64,000 nucleotides of DNA from Pelethousia sp034933245 (GTDB lineage: Bacteria > Bacillota > Clostridia > Christensenellales > CAG-138): NCBI GenBank assembly GCA_034933245.1, contig JAYFNX010000016.1, forward strand, positions 14,624 to 78,623, written 5' to 3'. Below the pieces are notes generated by a model. That model ran no database searches. It was given only the letters and a program-made list of their open reading frames with translations, and had not been told where the DNA came from. The position numbers and the translations under genes are program-made. Shown here in pieces: positions 52,796-62,354 of this stretch. Position 1 is the first letter of the stretch. Each line of letters starts with the position of its first letter.

Positions 52796-53770
52796 ATGCA
52801 CATGAAGTGGACGGAGATAACCGTATTTACCACCGAGGAAGGGCTGGACGCAGTATGTGGCCGTCTTTCAACCCTGGGCATCGACCAGGTTCAAATTGAA
52901 CAGGGGCGGGATAGCATCGCCCAGTTTTTGCGTGATACGGCAAAATACTGGGACTATGCCGATTTGGATGCGCTGGTAACAGGAGAAGAACCCTGCGTAA
53001 GGGCCTACTTGGCGAATGTATCGGACAATGGAGCTTTGGTGGATTCCATCCTGGCTTCCTTTGACGAACTGCGGCATATGGATGTGGGGTTGGATTTGGG
53101 AAGCCTTCGGATGGTGGTTCGATTGACGGATGAGGAGGACTGGGCCAATAACTGGAAAGTCTATTATAAACCCCTGCCGATTGGGGAGCGGCTTTTGGTA
53201 TGCCCAAGCTGGGAGCATATAGATTCTCAAGGGCGGGTGCTCCTTTCCTTGGACCCCGGTATGGCGTTTGGCACGGGGGGCCACCACACCACCCGGATGT
53301 GCCTGGAATATTTGGAACAGCGCGTGCAGGACGGAGATGTTGTGTTGGATCTTGGATGCGGCAGCGGTATTCTTTCCATCGCATCCTTGCTTCTGGGCGC
53401 AGCCCATGCCACTGGGGTGGACATCGATCCCCTGGCGGAAAAAATCGCTGCGGAAAACGCGGCGCTCAATGGCATCGGGCCGGATCGGTATACCGTGCTT
53501 GCCGGGGATGTGCTTTCGGATTCCGCGCTTACCGCAAAACTCGCCCAGAAAGAATATGATGTGATTACAGCCAACATTGTAGCCGATGTCATCATCGGGT
53601 TATGTCCGATGATTCCATCCCTTCTGAAGGCCGGCGGTTGCTTTGTTATGAGCGGCATTATTGCCGAGCGTTTAAACGATGTGCTGGACGCGCTTTCCCG
53701 CAACGGCTTAAAGCCTCTGGATATCCGGCAAGGAGAGGATTGGCGGGCGATTCTTGCGGAAAGGGCCTAG
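52796..53770 (+). CDS. prmA: Ribosomal protein L11 methyltransferase
   Basis: PrmA, 324 residues, trimethylates L11. The SAM motif is LDLGCGSGILSIAS, preceded by DPGMAFGTGGHHTTRMCLE, which is typical of PrmA. The first 110 residues form the N-terminal substrate-binding domain. AAAGGAAACGA precedes the ATG. First gene of the plus-strand operon; it directly follows the divergent regulator, and rsmE begins three bases on. Confidence 0.96.
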   Translation: MHMKWTEITVFTTEEGLDAVCGRLSTLGIDQVQIEQGRDSIAQFLRDTAKYWDYADLDALVTGEEPCVRAYLANVSDNGALVDSILASFDELRHMDVGLDLGSLRMVVRLTDEEDWANNWKVYYKPLPIGERLLVCPSWEHIDSQGRVLLSLDPGMAFGTGGHHTTRMCLEYLEQRVQDGDVVLDLGCGSGILSIASLLLGAAHATGVDIDPLAEKIAAENAALNGIGPDRYTVLAGDVLSDSALTAKLAQKEYDVITANIVADVIIGLCPMIPSLLKAGGCFVMSGIIAERLNDVLDALSRNGLKPLDIRQGEDWRAILAERA

Positions 53771-53773
53771 GGC

Positions 53774-54511
53774 ATGAACCGTTTTTTTGTAGAGCCGAAA
53801 CAAATTCAAGGGAAAACCGTCTGGATCACCGGTGAAGATGTAAAGCATATCGGCAAGGTTCTCCGGTTGGATTCCGGGGATCAGGTCATGGTGTGCGATG
53901 GTACGGGGCTAGACTATCTGTGCTCCATTGTATCCTTGGACAAAGATGCAATTCGCCTGTCCATCCTGCAAAGCCTCGCCTGTAAAACGGAGCCGCAGCA
54001 TAAAGTAACCCTTTACCAAGGCCTTCCCAAGGCTGGGAAAATGGAGCTGCTGATTCAAAAATGCGTGGAGCTGGGCGTTTGGGCTATCGTCCCCGTTTAT
54101 GCCCAGCGCAGCGTGGTCAAGCTCAACTCCAAGGAATTTGAGTCTAAGCTGGTACGTTACCAGCGGGTAGCTTATGAAGCGGCCAAACAGGCCCGCCGGG
54201 GAATTATTCCCCAGGTGGCTTCCCTCGCAGCCTCTTATCAGGATGTGGATATGCGCAAGCATGATCTGCTTCTTATTGCGGATGAGGATGAGCAAAAAAC
54301 TTCCCTTCGGGAAGCTTTGCGTATGCATGGGGATGCAAAGGATATTGCCCTTGTCATCGGCCCGGAAGGGGGTCTGGATCGCGGCGAAGTGGCGGCGCTT
54401 CAGAAAAAAGGCGGCCTTTGCGTTTCTCTGGGGCCACGGATTATGCGTACGGAAACGGCGGGCATGGCGGCCCTCTCCATGCTGCTCTATGAACTGGGGG
54501 ATATGGAATGA
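53774..54511 (+). CDS. rsmE: 16S rRNA (uracil1498-N3)-methyltransferase
   Basis: A 245-residue SPOUT-family enzyme that methylates U1498 of 16S rRNA. The knot motif LVIGPEGGLDRGEVAAL and the C-terminal LGPRIMRTETAG are complete. It follows prmA by three bases and overlaps mtaB by four. Confidence 0.96.
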   Translation: MNRFFVEPKQIQGKTVWITGEDVKHIGKVLRLDSGDQVMVCDGTGLDYLCSIVSLDKDAIRLSILQSLACKTEPQHKVTLYQGLPKAGKMELLIQKCVELGVWAIVPVYAQRSVVKLNSKEFESKLVRYQRVAYEAAKQARRGIIPQVASLAASYQDVDMRKHDLLLIADEDEQKTSLREALRMHGDAKDIALVIGPEGGLDRGEVAALQKKGGLCVSLGPRIMRTETAGMAALSMLLYELGDME

Positions 54512-55806
54512 GCAAACGGATCGCTTTCTATACGCTGGGTTGTAAGGTCAACCAGTTCGATACGGACGCCATGCGTGAGCTTTTCGAGCAGGCAGGCTAT
54601 GAAACGGTGGATTTTGCCGAAGCGGCTGATATTTACCTGATCAATACCTGCACGGTTACCAGCACGGGGGATCAAAAATCCCGTCAAATGATCTCAAAAG
54701 CCCATGGGAAAAATCCAAAGGCAACCATCGTGGTGGCTGGTTGCTATGCACAACGCGATCCTGATAAGATTCGGCAACTTCCCGGGGTAAGCCTTCTGAT
54801 TGGATCCAAGGATCGCCGAAAAATTGTGGAATTGGTGGAATCGCTGGAGAAAACCCGGCCCCCCCTGTGTGCCGTGGGCGATCTTTCCAACGAGGATGCA
54901 TTTGAGTCGCTGGCAGCTACCCATGAAAGCCGCACCCGTGCCCAGTTGAAAATTCAAGAAGGGTGCGACCGTTTCTGTACCTATTGCATCATCCCTTATG
55001 CTCGCGGCCCCCTCCGTTCGCGGCCATTGGAGGATGTCCGCCATCAATTCGGCCGTTTAGCCGAAAACGGCTATATGGAAGTTGTATTAACGGGCATTCA
55101 TCTCATGAGCTATGGGAAGGATTTAGGCGACGATACGAGCCTTTTGGATGCCATTTCACAAGCCGACGAATTTCCGGGCATCCGGCGCATCCGGCTGGGC
55201 TCCCTAGAGCCACAGCTTCTTTCGGAAGCATTTGTAGCAAACCTGGCGAACAATCCAAAGATATGCCGCCAGTTTCACCTTTCTCTCCAAAGCGGCAGCG
55301 CGGGGGTTCTCCGCCGCATGGGCCGCCGGTACACCCCGGCAGAATATGCCGCCTGCGCAAACCGGTTGCGCCAGGCAATGCCCGGTTGCGCCATCACCAC
55401 AGATGTCATCGTAGGCTTTCCCGGCGAAACGGAAGCGGAGTTTATGGAGACCTTACGGTTTGTGGAAGAAACAGCCCTTTGCCGTATCCACGTATTCCCT
55501 TATTCCCGGCGGGAAGGCACAGCTGCGTATGCTATGCCGGGCCAGCTTTCCCGCTCCATAAAAGCGCAACGTGCGCATCAGCTTTCCACCCTGGCCCATA
55601 AGTTGGAGCAAGCCTATTTGCAAAGCCTTGTAGGAAGCTGCCAGGAGGTTTTCTTTGAAGAGGCCCGGGATGGTGGCGTGGAAGGCTATACGGGCACCTA
55701 TGCCCGGGTGTGGGCAGCCGGCGAGCCGACCCATGCGGGCGGCATATACCAAGTGAAAATCCGGCAGGCCGAAGGTGGCCGTCTGCTGGCTAGCATTATG
55801 GAATAG
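54508..55806 (+). CDS. mtaB: tRNA (N6-threonylcarbamoyladenosine37-C2)-methylthiotransferase
   Basis: MtaB, 432 residues, a radical-SAM methylthiotransferase converting t6A37 of tRNA to ms2t6A. It has the N-terminal TLGCKVNQFDTDAM cluster domain, the radical-SAM CDRFCTYC motif and a C-terminal TRAM region. The TLGCKVNQ motif separates it from RimO. The TsaD paralogue at 41 kb may be connected by the same nucleoside. Confidence 0.96.
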   Translation: MSKRIAFYTLGCKVNQFDTDAMRELFEQAGYETVDFAEAADIYLINTCTVTSTGDQKSRQMISKAHGKNPKATIVVAGCYAQRDPDKIRQLPGVSLLIGSKDRRKIVELVESLEKTRPPLCAVGDLSNEDAFESLAATHESRTRAQLKIQEGCDRFCTYCIIPYARGPLRSRPLEDVRHQFGRLAENGYMEVVLTGIHLMSYGKDLGDDTSLLDAISQADEFPGIRRIRLGSLEPQLLSEAFVANLANNPKICRQFHLSLQSGSAGVLRRMGRRYTPAEYAACANRLRQAMPGCAITTDVIVGFPGETEAEFMETLRFVEETALCRIHVFPYSRREGTAAYAMPGQLSRSIKAQRAHQLSTLAHKLEQAYLQSLVGSCQEVFFEEARDGGVEGYTGTYARVWAAGEPTHAGGIYQVKIRQAEGGRLLASIME

Positions 55807-55821
55807 CAAGGAGGAAATTGT

Positions 55822-56163
55822 ATGGAGAACTGTATCTTTTGCAAAATCGCCGCAGGGGAGATCCCGGCCAACAAAGTCTATGAGGACGATATGGCTATGG
55901 CCTTTTACGACCTAAACCCCCAGGCGCCTGTCCACGTGCTTATCATTCCTAAGAAGCACTATGGGAGCATTCTGGATATTGAAGCGGACGGCGCGCCTAT
56001 GAACCATCTTTGCAAGGTAGCCCGGCTGCTTGCAAAAGAACTTGGCGTGGACGAAAAGGGCTTTCGCCTAGTTGTTAACACAGGTGATGATGGTGGCCAA
56101 ACCGTACATCACCTGCACATGCACTTGACGGGAGGCCGTGCCTTTGGATGGCCCGCAGGCTAA
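55822..56163 (+). CDS. HIT-family nucleoside phosphoramidase (HinT)
   Basis: A 113-residue histidine-triad hydrolase. The catalytic triad is HLHMH (His97, 99, 101), followed by the usual GGRAFGWPAG end; residues CIFCKIAAGEIP form the start. AAGGAGG precedes the ATG. It is last in the operon prmA-rsmE-mtaB-hinT, a common order in Clostridia. Confidence 0.95.
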   Translation: MENCIFCKIAAGEIPANKVYEDDMAMAFYDLNPQAPVHVLIIPKKHYGSILDIEADGAPMNHLCKVARLLAKELGVDEKGFRLVVNTGDDGGQTVHHLHMHLTGGRAFGWPAG

Positions 56164-56182
56164 GATAATTGGGTATAATAAT

Positions 56183-56220
56183 AAAAGAGTGCCGGTATAT
56201 GGTATACCGGCACTCTTTTT
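56183..56220. terminator. Bidirectional terminator between hinT and dnaJ
   Basis: A 17-bp perfect stem with a 3-base loop TGG, T runs on both strands. It separates two convergent operons. Confidence 0.93.
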
Positions 56221-56236
56221 GTCGATTCATGTTTTA

Positions 56237-57376
56237 TTAATCCATGGCATCTTTAAACTTTGTAAAAAGGCTCTTGCGAACGGGCCGTGTTTCGGAGACC
56301 TTGTTACCAAGGGAATCCGCCAGCCGCTTAACCATATCCCGCTGTTCGTCGCTAAGGCGTTTAGGAATGATTACATTCGTCCGCACAAACAGGTCGCCCC
56401 TGGCGTTGGAACCCAGCCGAGGCACGCCCTGCTCCTTCAGGCGGAAGGTTGTGCCGGGCTGTGTTCCCTCGGGAACGGTATATTTCACATTGCCTTTGAG
56501 GGTAGGTACCTGGATCTCCCCTCCCAGGACGGCTACGGTCATAGGTACGTCCATCTCTATATACAAATCTGTTCCCTTTCGGGCGAACAGCTTATGTGGC
56601 TTGACGGAGATGGTGATATAGAGATCGCCGGAGGGGCCTCCCCGAAGCCCAGATTCTCCTTCGCCCCGCATGTTCAAGCTCTGGCCGTTATCGATACCGG
56701 CGGGCACATTCACCACAATACGCTTGGATGTATTCACACGCCCCCTGCCCTTGCATTCCGGGCAGGCTTCTTGGATGATCTTCCCGGTACCGTTACAGGT
56801 ATCACAAGTACGCACGGTAGCAAAAGAACCAAACATGGTGTTTTGCTGCGCGCGAACCTGGCCCGTACCGCCGCACGTCGTGCATTGAACGGGCGACGTG
56901 CCCGGCTTCGCCCCCGTACCGCCGCAGGCTTTACAATTATCCTCCCGGGGTATGAGAATTTCCTTCTTCGTTCCAAAGGCCGCTTCTTCAAACGTGATCG
57001 TCAGATTGTAGCGCAGATCCCGGCCTTGAACGGGTCCGTTGCGATTTTGCGTATACCCGCCGCCCCCAAAGCCGAATCCCCCGGTAAAGGCGGAAAAAAT
57101 ATCCTCAAACCCGCCAAATCCCCCGCCGTATCCGCCTGCGGAAGCAGCGGGATCAAAGGCCGCATGGCCGAACTGGTCATATTGAGCCCGCTTCTTTTCA
57201 TCGGAAAGGATCTCATAGGCCTCGTTAATGTCTTTAAATTTCTGCTCCGCCGCTTTGTCATCCGGATGCAGATCGGGGTGATACTGTTTTGCCGCCTTGC
57301 GAAACGCGCTTTTAATCTCCGCATCGGAGGCATCCCGGTTCACACCCAAGATTTCATAATAATCCGCTTTTGCCAA
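56237..57376 (-). CDS. dnaJ: Chaperone protein DnaJ
   Basis: A 379-residue Hsp40. The J domain has HPD (33-35), a Gly-rich region with repeated GGG and GFGG follows, then the zinc-finger domain with four CxxCxGxG repeats (about 131-198) and the substrate-binding C-terminus. I chose a TTG at 57376, about ten bases after AGGAG, giving the standard MAKADYYEILGV start; a TTG at 57385 is too close to that site. It is last in the heat-shock operon. Confidence 0.95.
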   Translation of the reverse strand: MAKADYYEILGVNRDASDAEIKSAFRKAAKQYHPDLHPDDKAAEQKFKDINEAYEILSDEKKRAQYDQFGHAAFDPAASAGGYGGGFGGFEDIFSAFTGGFGFGGGGYTQNRNGPVQGRDLRYNLTITFEEAAFGTKKEILIPREDNCKACGGTGAKPGTSPVQCTTCGGTGQVRAQQNTMFGSFATVRTCDTCNGTGKIIQEACPECKGRGRVNTSKRIVVNVPAGIDNGQSLNMRGEGESGLRGGPSGDLYITISVKPHKLFARKGTDLYIEMDVPMTVAVLGGEIQVPTLKGNVKYTVPEGTQPGTTFRLKEQGVPRLGSNARGDLFVRTNVIIPKRLSDEQRDMVKRLADSLGNKVSETRPVRKSLFTKFKDAMD

Positions 57377-57436
57377 ATTCCCCAACGCTCCTATCTATAC
57401 AACCTCGGAACTGCCCTCGAATATTTGCCGTAAAGG

Positions 57437-57467
57437 GCAAAAATCGATCCTTTGAATCGATTTTTGC
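57437..57467 (-). other. Strong hairpin between dnaK and dnaJ
   Basis: A 12-bp perfect stem GCAAAAATCGAT/ATCGATTTTTGC with a 7-base loop lies in the 170-base gap. It lacks a T tract after it on the minus strand. A second hairpin, TGGCAAA/TTTGCCA, lies upstream near 57480-57505. They may partly terminate or process the transcript, lowering dnaJ relative to dnaK. Confidence 0.6.
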
Positions 57468-57546
57468 GTCCGGGCCCGCCCTGGCAAAAGCAGCTTTGCC
57501 AAGGCGGTCTCGAAATTGTATGTTCTATGTTTATGCCCCGCAGGCA

Positions 57547-59385
57547 TTATTTGTCGTCGTCGACGACTTCATATTCCGCATCCACCACGTTATCGTCATG
57601 GGGCGCACCGCCGCCTGCATTGCCACCCATATCCGGGCCAGGCTGGGATGCCCCGCCTTGCTGCTGATAGATCTTGCCGAAGGCGTCGTAGGACAACTCG
57701 GTGAGTTTTTCGCTGGCCGCCTTGATGGCCGCACTATCCGTGCCCTCCAGCGCCTTGCGCACATTGGCCACCTCGGCTTCAATTTTAGCCTTTTCATCGG
57801 CGGGAATCTTATCCCTCAATTCCTTAAGGGTCTTCTCGGTGGAGTAAACCATGCTGTCCGCATGGTTGCGGGTTTCTACTTCCTCCTTGCGGGTTTTATC
57901 CTCGTTGGCAAATTGCTCTGCTTCATGCACTGCCTTGTTGATCTCGTCCTCGCTCAGGTTGGTGGAAGCGGTAATGGTCACCTTCTGCTCGTTGCCGGTT
58001 CCCAGGTCCTTCGCGGAAACATGCACAATGCCGTTCGCATCGATATCGAAGCTTACCTCGATCTGCGGCACGCCGCGGGGGGCGGGCGCGATGCCGGCAA
58101 GCTGGAAGCGGCCTAAGGTCTTATTATACTGGGCGAGCTCCCGCTCACCCTGGAGCACATGCACCTCCACGCTGGTCTGTCCATCCGCTGCGGTGGAGAA
58201 AATCTGGCTCTTCTTGGTGGGGATGGTCGTATTTCGGTCGATCAGCCGAGTGAATACGCCGCCCACGGTCTCAATGCCCAGGGACAGAGGCGTTACATCC
58301 AGCAGCAGCACGTCCTTGACTTCGCCGCCCAACACGCCGCCCTGGATGGCCGCGCCTACCGCCACGCACTCGTCCGGGTTGATGCCCTTGAAAGGCTCCT
58401 TGCCGGTAACTTTTTTCACCAGTTCCTGCACGGCGGGCACACGGGTAGAGCCGCCCACCAGAATCACCTTGTCTATCTGGTCGTTCGTCAGGCTCGCATC
58501 CTTCATGGCAATATGCATGCAATCCCGGGTTTTGTCGATCAGGTCAGAAATTAGCTCATTAAACTTGGCGCGGCTAATGGTGATATCCAAATGCTTGGGG
58601 CCGCTGGCATCCGCCGTAATAAAGGGCAGATTGATGTTGGTCTGGGCCATGGAGGAAAGCTCGATCTTTGCCTTTTCAGCCGCTTCCTTTAGCCTCTGTA
58701 GCGCCATGCGGTCCTTGCTTAAATCGATGCCGCTGTCCTTTTTAAACTCCGCGGTGATATAATCCATCAGCCGCTGGTCAAAATCGTCACCGCCCAAGCG
58801 GTTATTGCCGTTAGTCGCCAGCACTTCGAACACACCGTCGCCAATCTCCAGGATGGACACATCGAACGTACCGCCGCCCAAGTCGTAAACCAGAATTTTC
58901 TGATTGTTCTCCTTATCCATGCCATAGGCAAGAGCCGCCGCCGTAGGCTCGTTGATGATACGCAGAACCTCAAGGCCCGCAATACGCCCCGCGTCCTTGG
59001 TAGCTTGGCGCTGGCTGTCGCTAAAATAGGCGGGCACGGTAATAACGGCCTGGCTCACGGTTTCACCCAGATAGGCTTCCGCATCATGCTTAAGCTTTTG
59101 CAGGATCATAGCGCTGATCTCTTGGGGAGTATAGTCTTTGCCGTCAATGTTCTTCTTATAGCCGGAGCCCATCTCGCGCTTGATGGAACTGATGGTCCGA
59201 TCCGGATTGGTGATGGACTGCCGCTTGGCTACCTGGCCCACCATTCGCTCGTTATCCTTAAAGGCCACGACGGAAGGGGTGGTTCGGGAACCCTCCGCAT
59301 TAGGAATGACGACCGGCTCGCCGCCCTCCAGAACCGCCACGCAGGAATTTGTAGTACCTAAATCGATGCCGATGATTTTTGCCAT
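57547..59385 (-). CDS. dnaK: Chaperone protein DnaK
   Basis: Hsp70, 612 residues. The ATPase domain begins IGIDLGTTNSCVAVLEGG and contains VYDLGGGTFDVSIL; the substrate domain follows about residue 360 and the tail ends in the acidic EVVDDDK. It shares the operon hrcA-grpE-dnaK-dnaJ. Confidence 0.98.
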   Translation of the reverse strand: MAKIIGIDLGTTNSCVAVLEGGEPVVIPNAEGSRTTPSVVAFKDNERMVGQVAKRQSITNPDRTISSIKREMGSGYKKNIDGKDYTPQEISAMILQKLKHDAEAYLGETVSQAVITVPAYFSDSQRQATKDAGRIAGLEVLRIINEPTAAALAYGMDKENNQKILVYDLGGGTFDVSILEIGDGVFEVLATNGNNRLGGDDFDQRLMDYITAEFKKDSGIDLSKDRMALQRLKEAAEKAKIELSSMAQTNINLPFITADASGPKHLDITISRAKFNELISDLIDKTRDCMHIAMKDASLTNDQIDKVILVGGSTRVPAVQELVKKVTGKEPFKGINPDECVAVGAAIQGGVLGGEVKDVLLLDVTPLSLGIETVGGVFTRLIDRNTTIPTKKSQIFSTAADGQTSVEVHVLQGERELAQYNKTLGRFQLAGIAPAPRGVPQIEVSFDIDANGIVHVSAKDLGTGNEQKVTITASTNLSEDEINKAVHEAEQFANEDKTRKEEVETRNHADSMVYSTEKTLKELRDKIPADEKAKIEAEVANVRKALEGTDSAAIKAASEKLTELSYDAFGKIYQQQGGASQPGPDMGGNAGGGAPHDDNVVDAEYEVVDDDK

Positions 59386-59432
59386 AACCTTCTATCCTCC
59401 TACAATCTAAATCTATACTTTATTTTTATTTT

Positions 59433-60032
59433 TTATTGCGCTACCTTCACCATACTGTGGCGAATGATGCGCTCTTTTACTTGGTAGCCCTTCTGAAAAA
59501 CCTCCAGGATAGAGCCGGACTCCGCATTTTCAGCTTCCTCCTGCATCACGGCTTCATGGAGATTGGGATCAAACATGCCGTCCGACGGCACCTCCTTAAG
59601 CCCGCATTTATCCAGGCTTTCCATAAGCTGGCGGTATACAAGCCGCATGCCCTCTACCCAGGCGGGATCTACGCCTTCCGCGTTTTGCAGTGCGCGATCA
59701 AAGTTGTCCAACACGGGCAGTAGGTCACGGATTACATTCCGGGTGCCCTCTTCCCGGCAGTCTGTCATAACGGTCGCGTTACGGCGACGGAAGTTATCAA
59801 AATCCGCCTGCACCCTTTGGGCAAGCACTTTCATTTCATCCCGCTCTTTTTCCAGGGCGGCGATGTGATCCTTAATTTTCAAAAATTCGTCCCGTTTGAG
59901 CTCGATCAGTTCGGGCAGTTCAGGCAGTTCGCTTTCAGCACCAGCCTGGGGCGACGTATCTTCGCACACCTGCTGCACTTCCGGCTCCTGATCCCTCACC
60001 AGCTCCTTACCGGTCTCCATATCCTTACTCAA
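59433..60032 (-). CDS. grpE: Nucleotide exchange factor GrpE
   Basis: A 199-residue GrpE dimer subunit: an acidic N-terminus, a long coiled coil (about 45-95) and the beta-domain with SGSILEVFQKGYQVKERIIRHS. The start is likely the TTG at 60032, just past the hrcA stop with GAGGATCG ahead; an ATG four codons on lacks proper spacing. It lies three bases after hrcA. Confidence 0.95.
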   Translation of the reverse strand: MSKDMETGKELVRDQEPEVQQVCEDTSPQAGAESELPELPELIELKRDEFLKIKDHIAALEKERDEMKVLAQRVQADFDNFRRRNATVMTDCREEGTRNVIRDLLPVLDNFDRALQNAEGVDPAWVEGMRLVYRQLMESLDKCGLKEVPSDGMFDPNLHEAVMQEEAENAESGSILEVFQKGYQVKERIIRHSMVKVAQ

Positions 60033-60034
60033 GC

Positions 60035-61069
60035 TTATCGATCCTCCTCAAACATATTGGTGAGCACCTCACTCATACTTTTTCCAATGTGCCGCATCAG
60101 GGCCATGACCCTGGCATAATCCATTCGAACCGGCCCGATGATACCCAGAGAGCCAACGGATGGCCCCACTCTGTACGTAGCCGTTACCACGGAACAGTCC
60201 TGCATGTCCTTATCCTGATTTTCCGCGCCGATCTTAATGGAAAACTCCACATCGGTCGCTTCCGTGAGAAGCTTATAAAGAACGTCCTTGGCCTCAATGG
60301 TAGCCAAAAAGCTCCGTGCTTTCCCCATATCGTTGTATTCAGGATAGTTTAAAATATTGGTAGCCCCTGCAAGCTGCACGCCGCCCGGCCCCGTTTGCAG
60401 GCTCTTATGGAGGGCTGCCAAGGTATCGTTCAAAAACTCCCGCTGGCTGTCTAGCGCAGCCTTTAATTCGGGTATATTCACCGAACTTACATCCTGGAGG
60501 GGACATCCCTGAAGATGCTCCGTAAGAACATGGGATACGCGCTCAAGCTGCAAATAATTCATGCCGTGCGGCACGCTGATAATGGTATCCCTGGTAACCC
60601 CTATGTCCGTAACAATCACGGCCAGGGCCCTGCCGTCTGAAACGGGTACAAGCTGAATGCGTTTTAACTTCACGGCGCGCAGGGTAGGTTTCAACACCAT
60701 GGAGGTATATTTGCTCATGCTGGAAAGAACCCAGGCGGTTTGGCGCACAACCTTATCCACTTCGTCCAGGGTATTGGAATAGCAGTTCTTAATAAAACGT
60801 TTTTCCGCCTCCGTAAGACGCGCCTGCTGCATAATGGAATTTACATACAACCTGTAGGCCTTTTCGCTGGGTATTCGGCCAGCAGAGGTATGCGGTTGCT
60901 CCAGGTAGCCCATCTCCTCCAGATCGCTCATCTCGTTACGGATAGTGGCTGAAGAAAGGGAAATATCGGGCAGCTTGGAAATGGTACGGGAGCCAACGGG
61001 CGTAGCTGTAAGGATATAGTCGTCAATAATAGCCTGTAGAATTCGCATCTTTCGCATGTCCAGTTCCAT
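60035..61069 (-). CDS. hrcA: Heat-inducible transcription repressor HrcA
   Basis: A 344-residue repressor of class I heat-shock genes that binds CIRCE. The N-terminal winged helix (about 1-75) contains SSATIRNEMSDLEEMGYLEQPH, and a GAF-like middle domain and C-terminal dimer region follow. AAAGGAGG stands before the ATG. It heads the operon and should repress itself through the CIRCE element directly upstream. Confidence 0.96.
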   Translation of the reverse strand: MELDMRKMRILQAIIDDYILTATPVGSRTISKLPDISLSSATIRNEMSDLEEMGYLEQPHTSAGRIPSEKAYRLYVNSIMQQARLTEAEKRFIKNCYSNTLDEVDKVVRQTAWVLSSMSKYTSMVLKPTLRAVKLKRIQLVPVSDGRALAVIVTDIGVTRDTIISVPHGMNYLQLERVSHVLTEHLQGCPLQDVSSVNIPELKAALDSQREFLNDTLAALHKSLQTGPGGVQLAGATNILNYPEYNDMGKARSFLATIEAKDVLYKLLTEATDVEFSIKIGAENQDKDMQDCSVVTATYRVGPSVGSLGIIGPVRMDYARVMALMRHIGKSMSEVLTNMFEEDR

Positions 61070-61093
61070 TCCTGTGCCTCCTTTCTCCGATTG

Positions 61094-61120
61094 TTAGCAC
61101 TCATATGACCCGAGTGCTAA
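61094..61120. promoter_or_regulatory. CIRCE operator
   Basis: TTAGCACTC-N9-GAGTGCTAA is a perfect match to the HrcA operator. It lies between the -10 and the hrcA start, where HrcA binding would block the heat-shock operon. Confidence 0.98.
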
Positions 61121-61132
61121 TCACTATGAATA

Positions 61133-61161
61133 AAAATAGCACCACAGCCCATTTATGTCAA
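61133..61161 (-). promoter_or_regulatory. Sigma-A promoter of the hrcA operon
   Basis: A consensus TTGACA (61161-61156) and TATTTT (61138-61133) are 17 bases apart, with CIRCE 12 bases downstream of the -10. Confidence 0.8.
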
Positions 61162-61258
61162 GGGAAACGGTCTGTTGCAATGTGAACAAACGGCAACATC
61201 AGCATGAATAATCCATTTGAAGGCTAAAAATGCCTATTATTCTGGATTTTATCCATGC

Positions 61259-62352
61259 TCAGTCCTCCATAAAATAAAGCAGGGCGCTGTTTTCCATATC
61301 CAGTCCCGCATCCGTTAAACGAAAGGTAGCAGGCGTCAGCATGGCCCATCCAAGTGCCACAAGGGCCTCTACAGCCTCTGGATATGCTTTACATATATCC
61401 TGTCCAAAACGGCCCGTAAAGGCCGCCCGGTCTATCCCCTTTAGCATGCGCAGGCCCAGCATCACGCATTCGAACATCTCCTCTGCGGCCGGAACCCGCT
61501 GCTGTGTCTCAATGGGCAGGATACCCTGCTTCAAAGCTTCCAGATAGCTGGCGAGGCCGGCATGATTATGCCAGCGCCGCCAGCCGCCCAGATCCATGGC
61601 CGAATGGGCGCTTAGGCCAAGGCCCAGGTAAGGTCCATTCTCCCAATAATTGATGTTATGCTTGCAGGAGAATCCAGGCGTTGCATAGTTGGAGATCTCA
61701 TAGCGCGCATAGCCCAAGGAAGCAAGGAGCAAACAGCCCGCATTCTCCATATCGCACACCGTGTCCTCCTCGGGGAGGGAGGTTTCTCCCGCCGTAACCC
61801 GTTTATATAGGGGCGTACCCTCTTCCAAAATGAGGGAGTAGGCGCTGATGTGCTCCGGTTTCATTGCAGCCACGGCGCGGATCGTTTCCAGATACTGCGA
61901 TTCCGTTTGTTCCGGCAGGCCGTACATCAGATCCACATTGATGTTTTCAAAGCCCGCCTCCCGCGCCAAAAGAAAGCTATGTTTAAACTGCGCCGCATTA
62001 TGTATGCGGCCGATTGCGTGAAGAAGGGAATCGTCCATGCTTTGCAGTCCAAAGGAAAGGCGGTTTACGCCACCTTTGCGGTATCCATCCAGCTTCTCCT
62101 TATCCACCGTGCCGGGGTTGCATTCTATGGTAACCTCTGCATCGGGATGGATCGTAAAGGCATCCCCAACGGCCTTCAGGAGGGCGGCCATGTCGGCGGG
62201 CGGAAGAATAGAAGGGGTGCCGCCGCCAATGCAATCTCCTTCTGGAGCGCCATAAGATACGCCTGCCGCGGCGCCGGGTCCGGGAAGGACACGAAATCGC
62301 AGTAGGCGCATTTTTTTACACAAAATGGTATGTGAATATATAAGCCTGCCAT
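61259..62352 (-). pseudogene. hemW: hemW, broken by an apparent internal deletion
   Basis: HemW is a radical-SAM heme chaperone. From an ATG at 62352, two bases after the lepA stop, the frame reads MAGLYIHIPFC and CVKKCAYC, the [4Fe-4S] CxxxCxxC motif, up to about codon 40 (MALQKEI), and then would meet a stop. The rest of the protein (CIGGGTPSILPP onward to 61259, about 325 residues) continues in a different frame. The junction is near 62231-62238 and about 17 residues normally found between these parts are missing. Either the gene is disrupted or the sequence has an error of about 50 bases (length 1 modulo 3). A start in the second frame (TTG at 62323) would lack the cysteines. Everything else is intact. 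Confidence 0.85.
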
Positions 62353-62354
62353 GG

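Noticed and set aside
56138..57433. 431-codon plus-strand frame
   Set aside because: Antisense to dnaJ, whose domains are complete; no independent support.
61200..61258. Imperfect inverted repeat after hemW (GCATGGATAA-type arms)
   Set aside because: Too many mismatches and no T run; not called a terminator.
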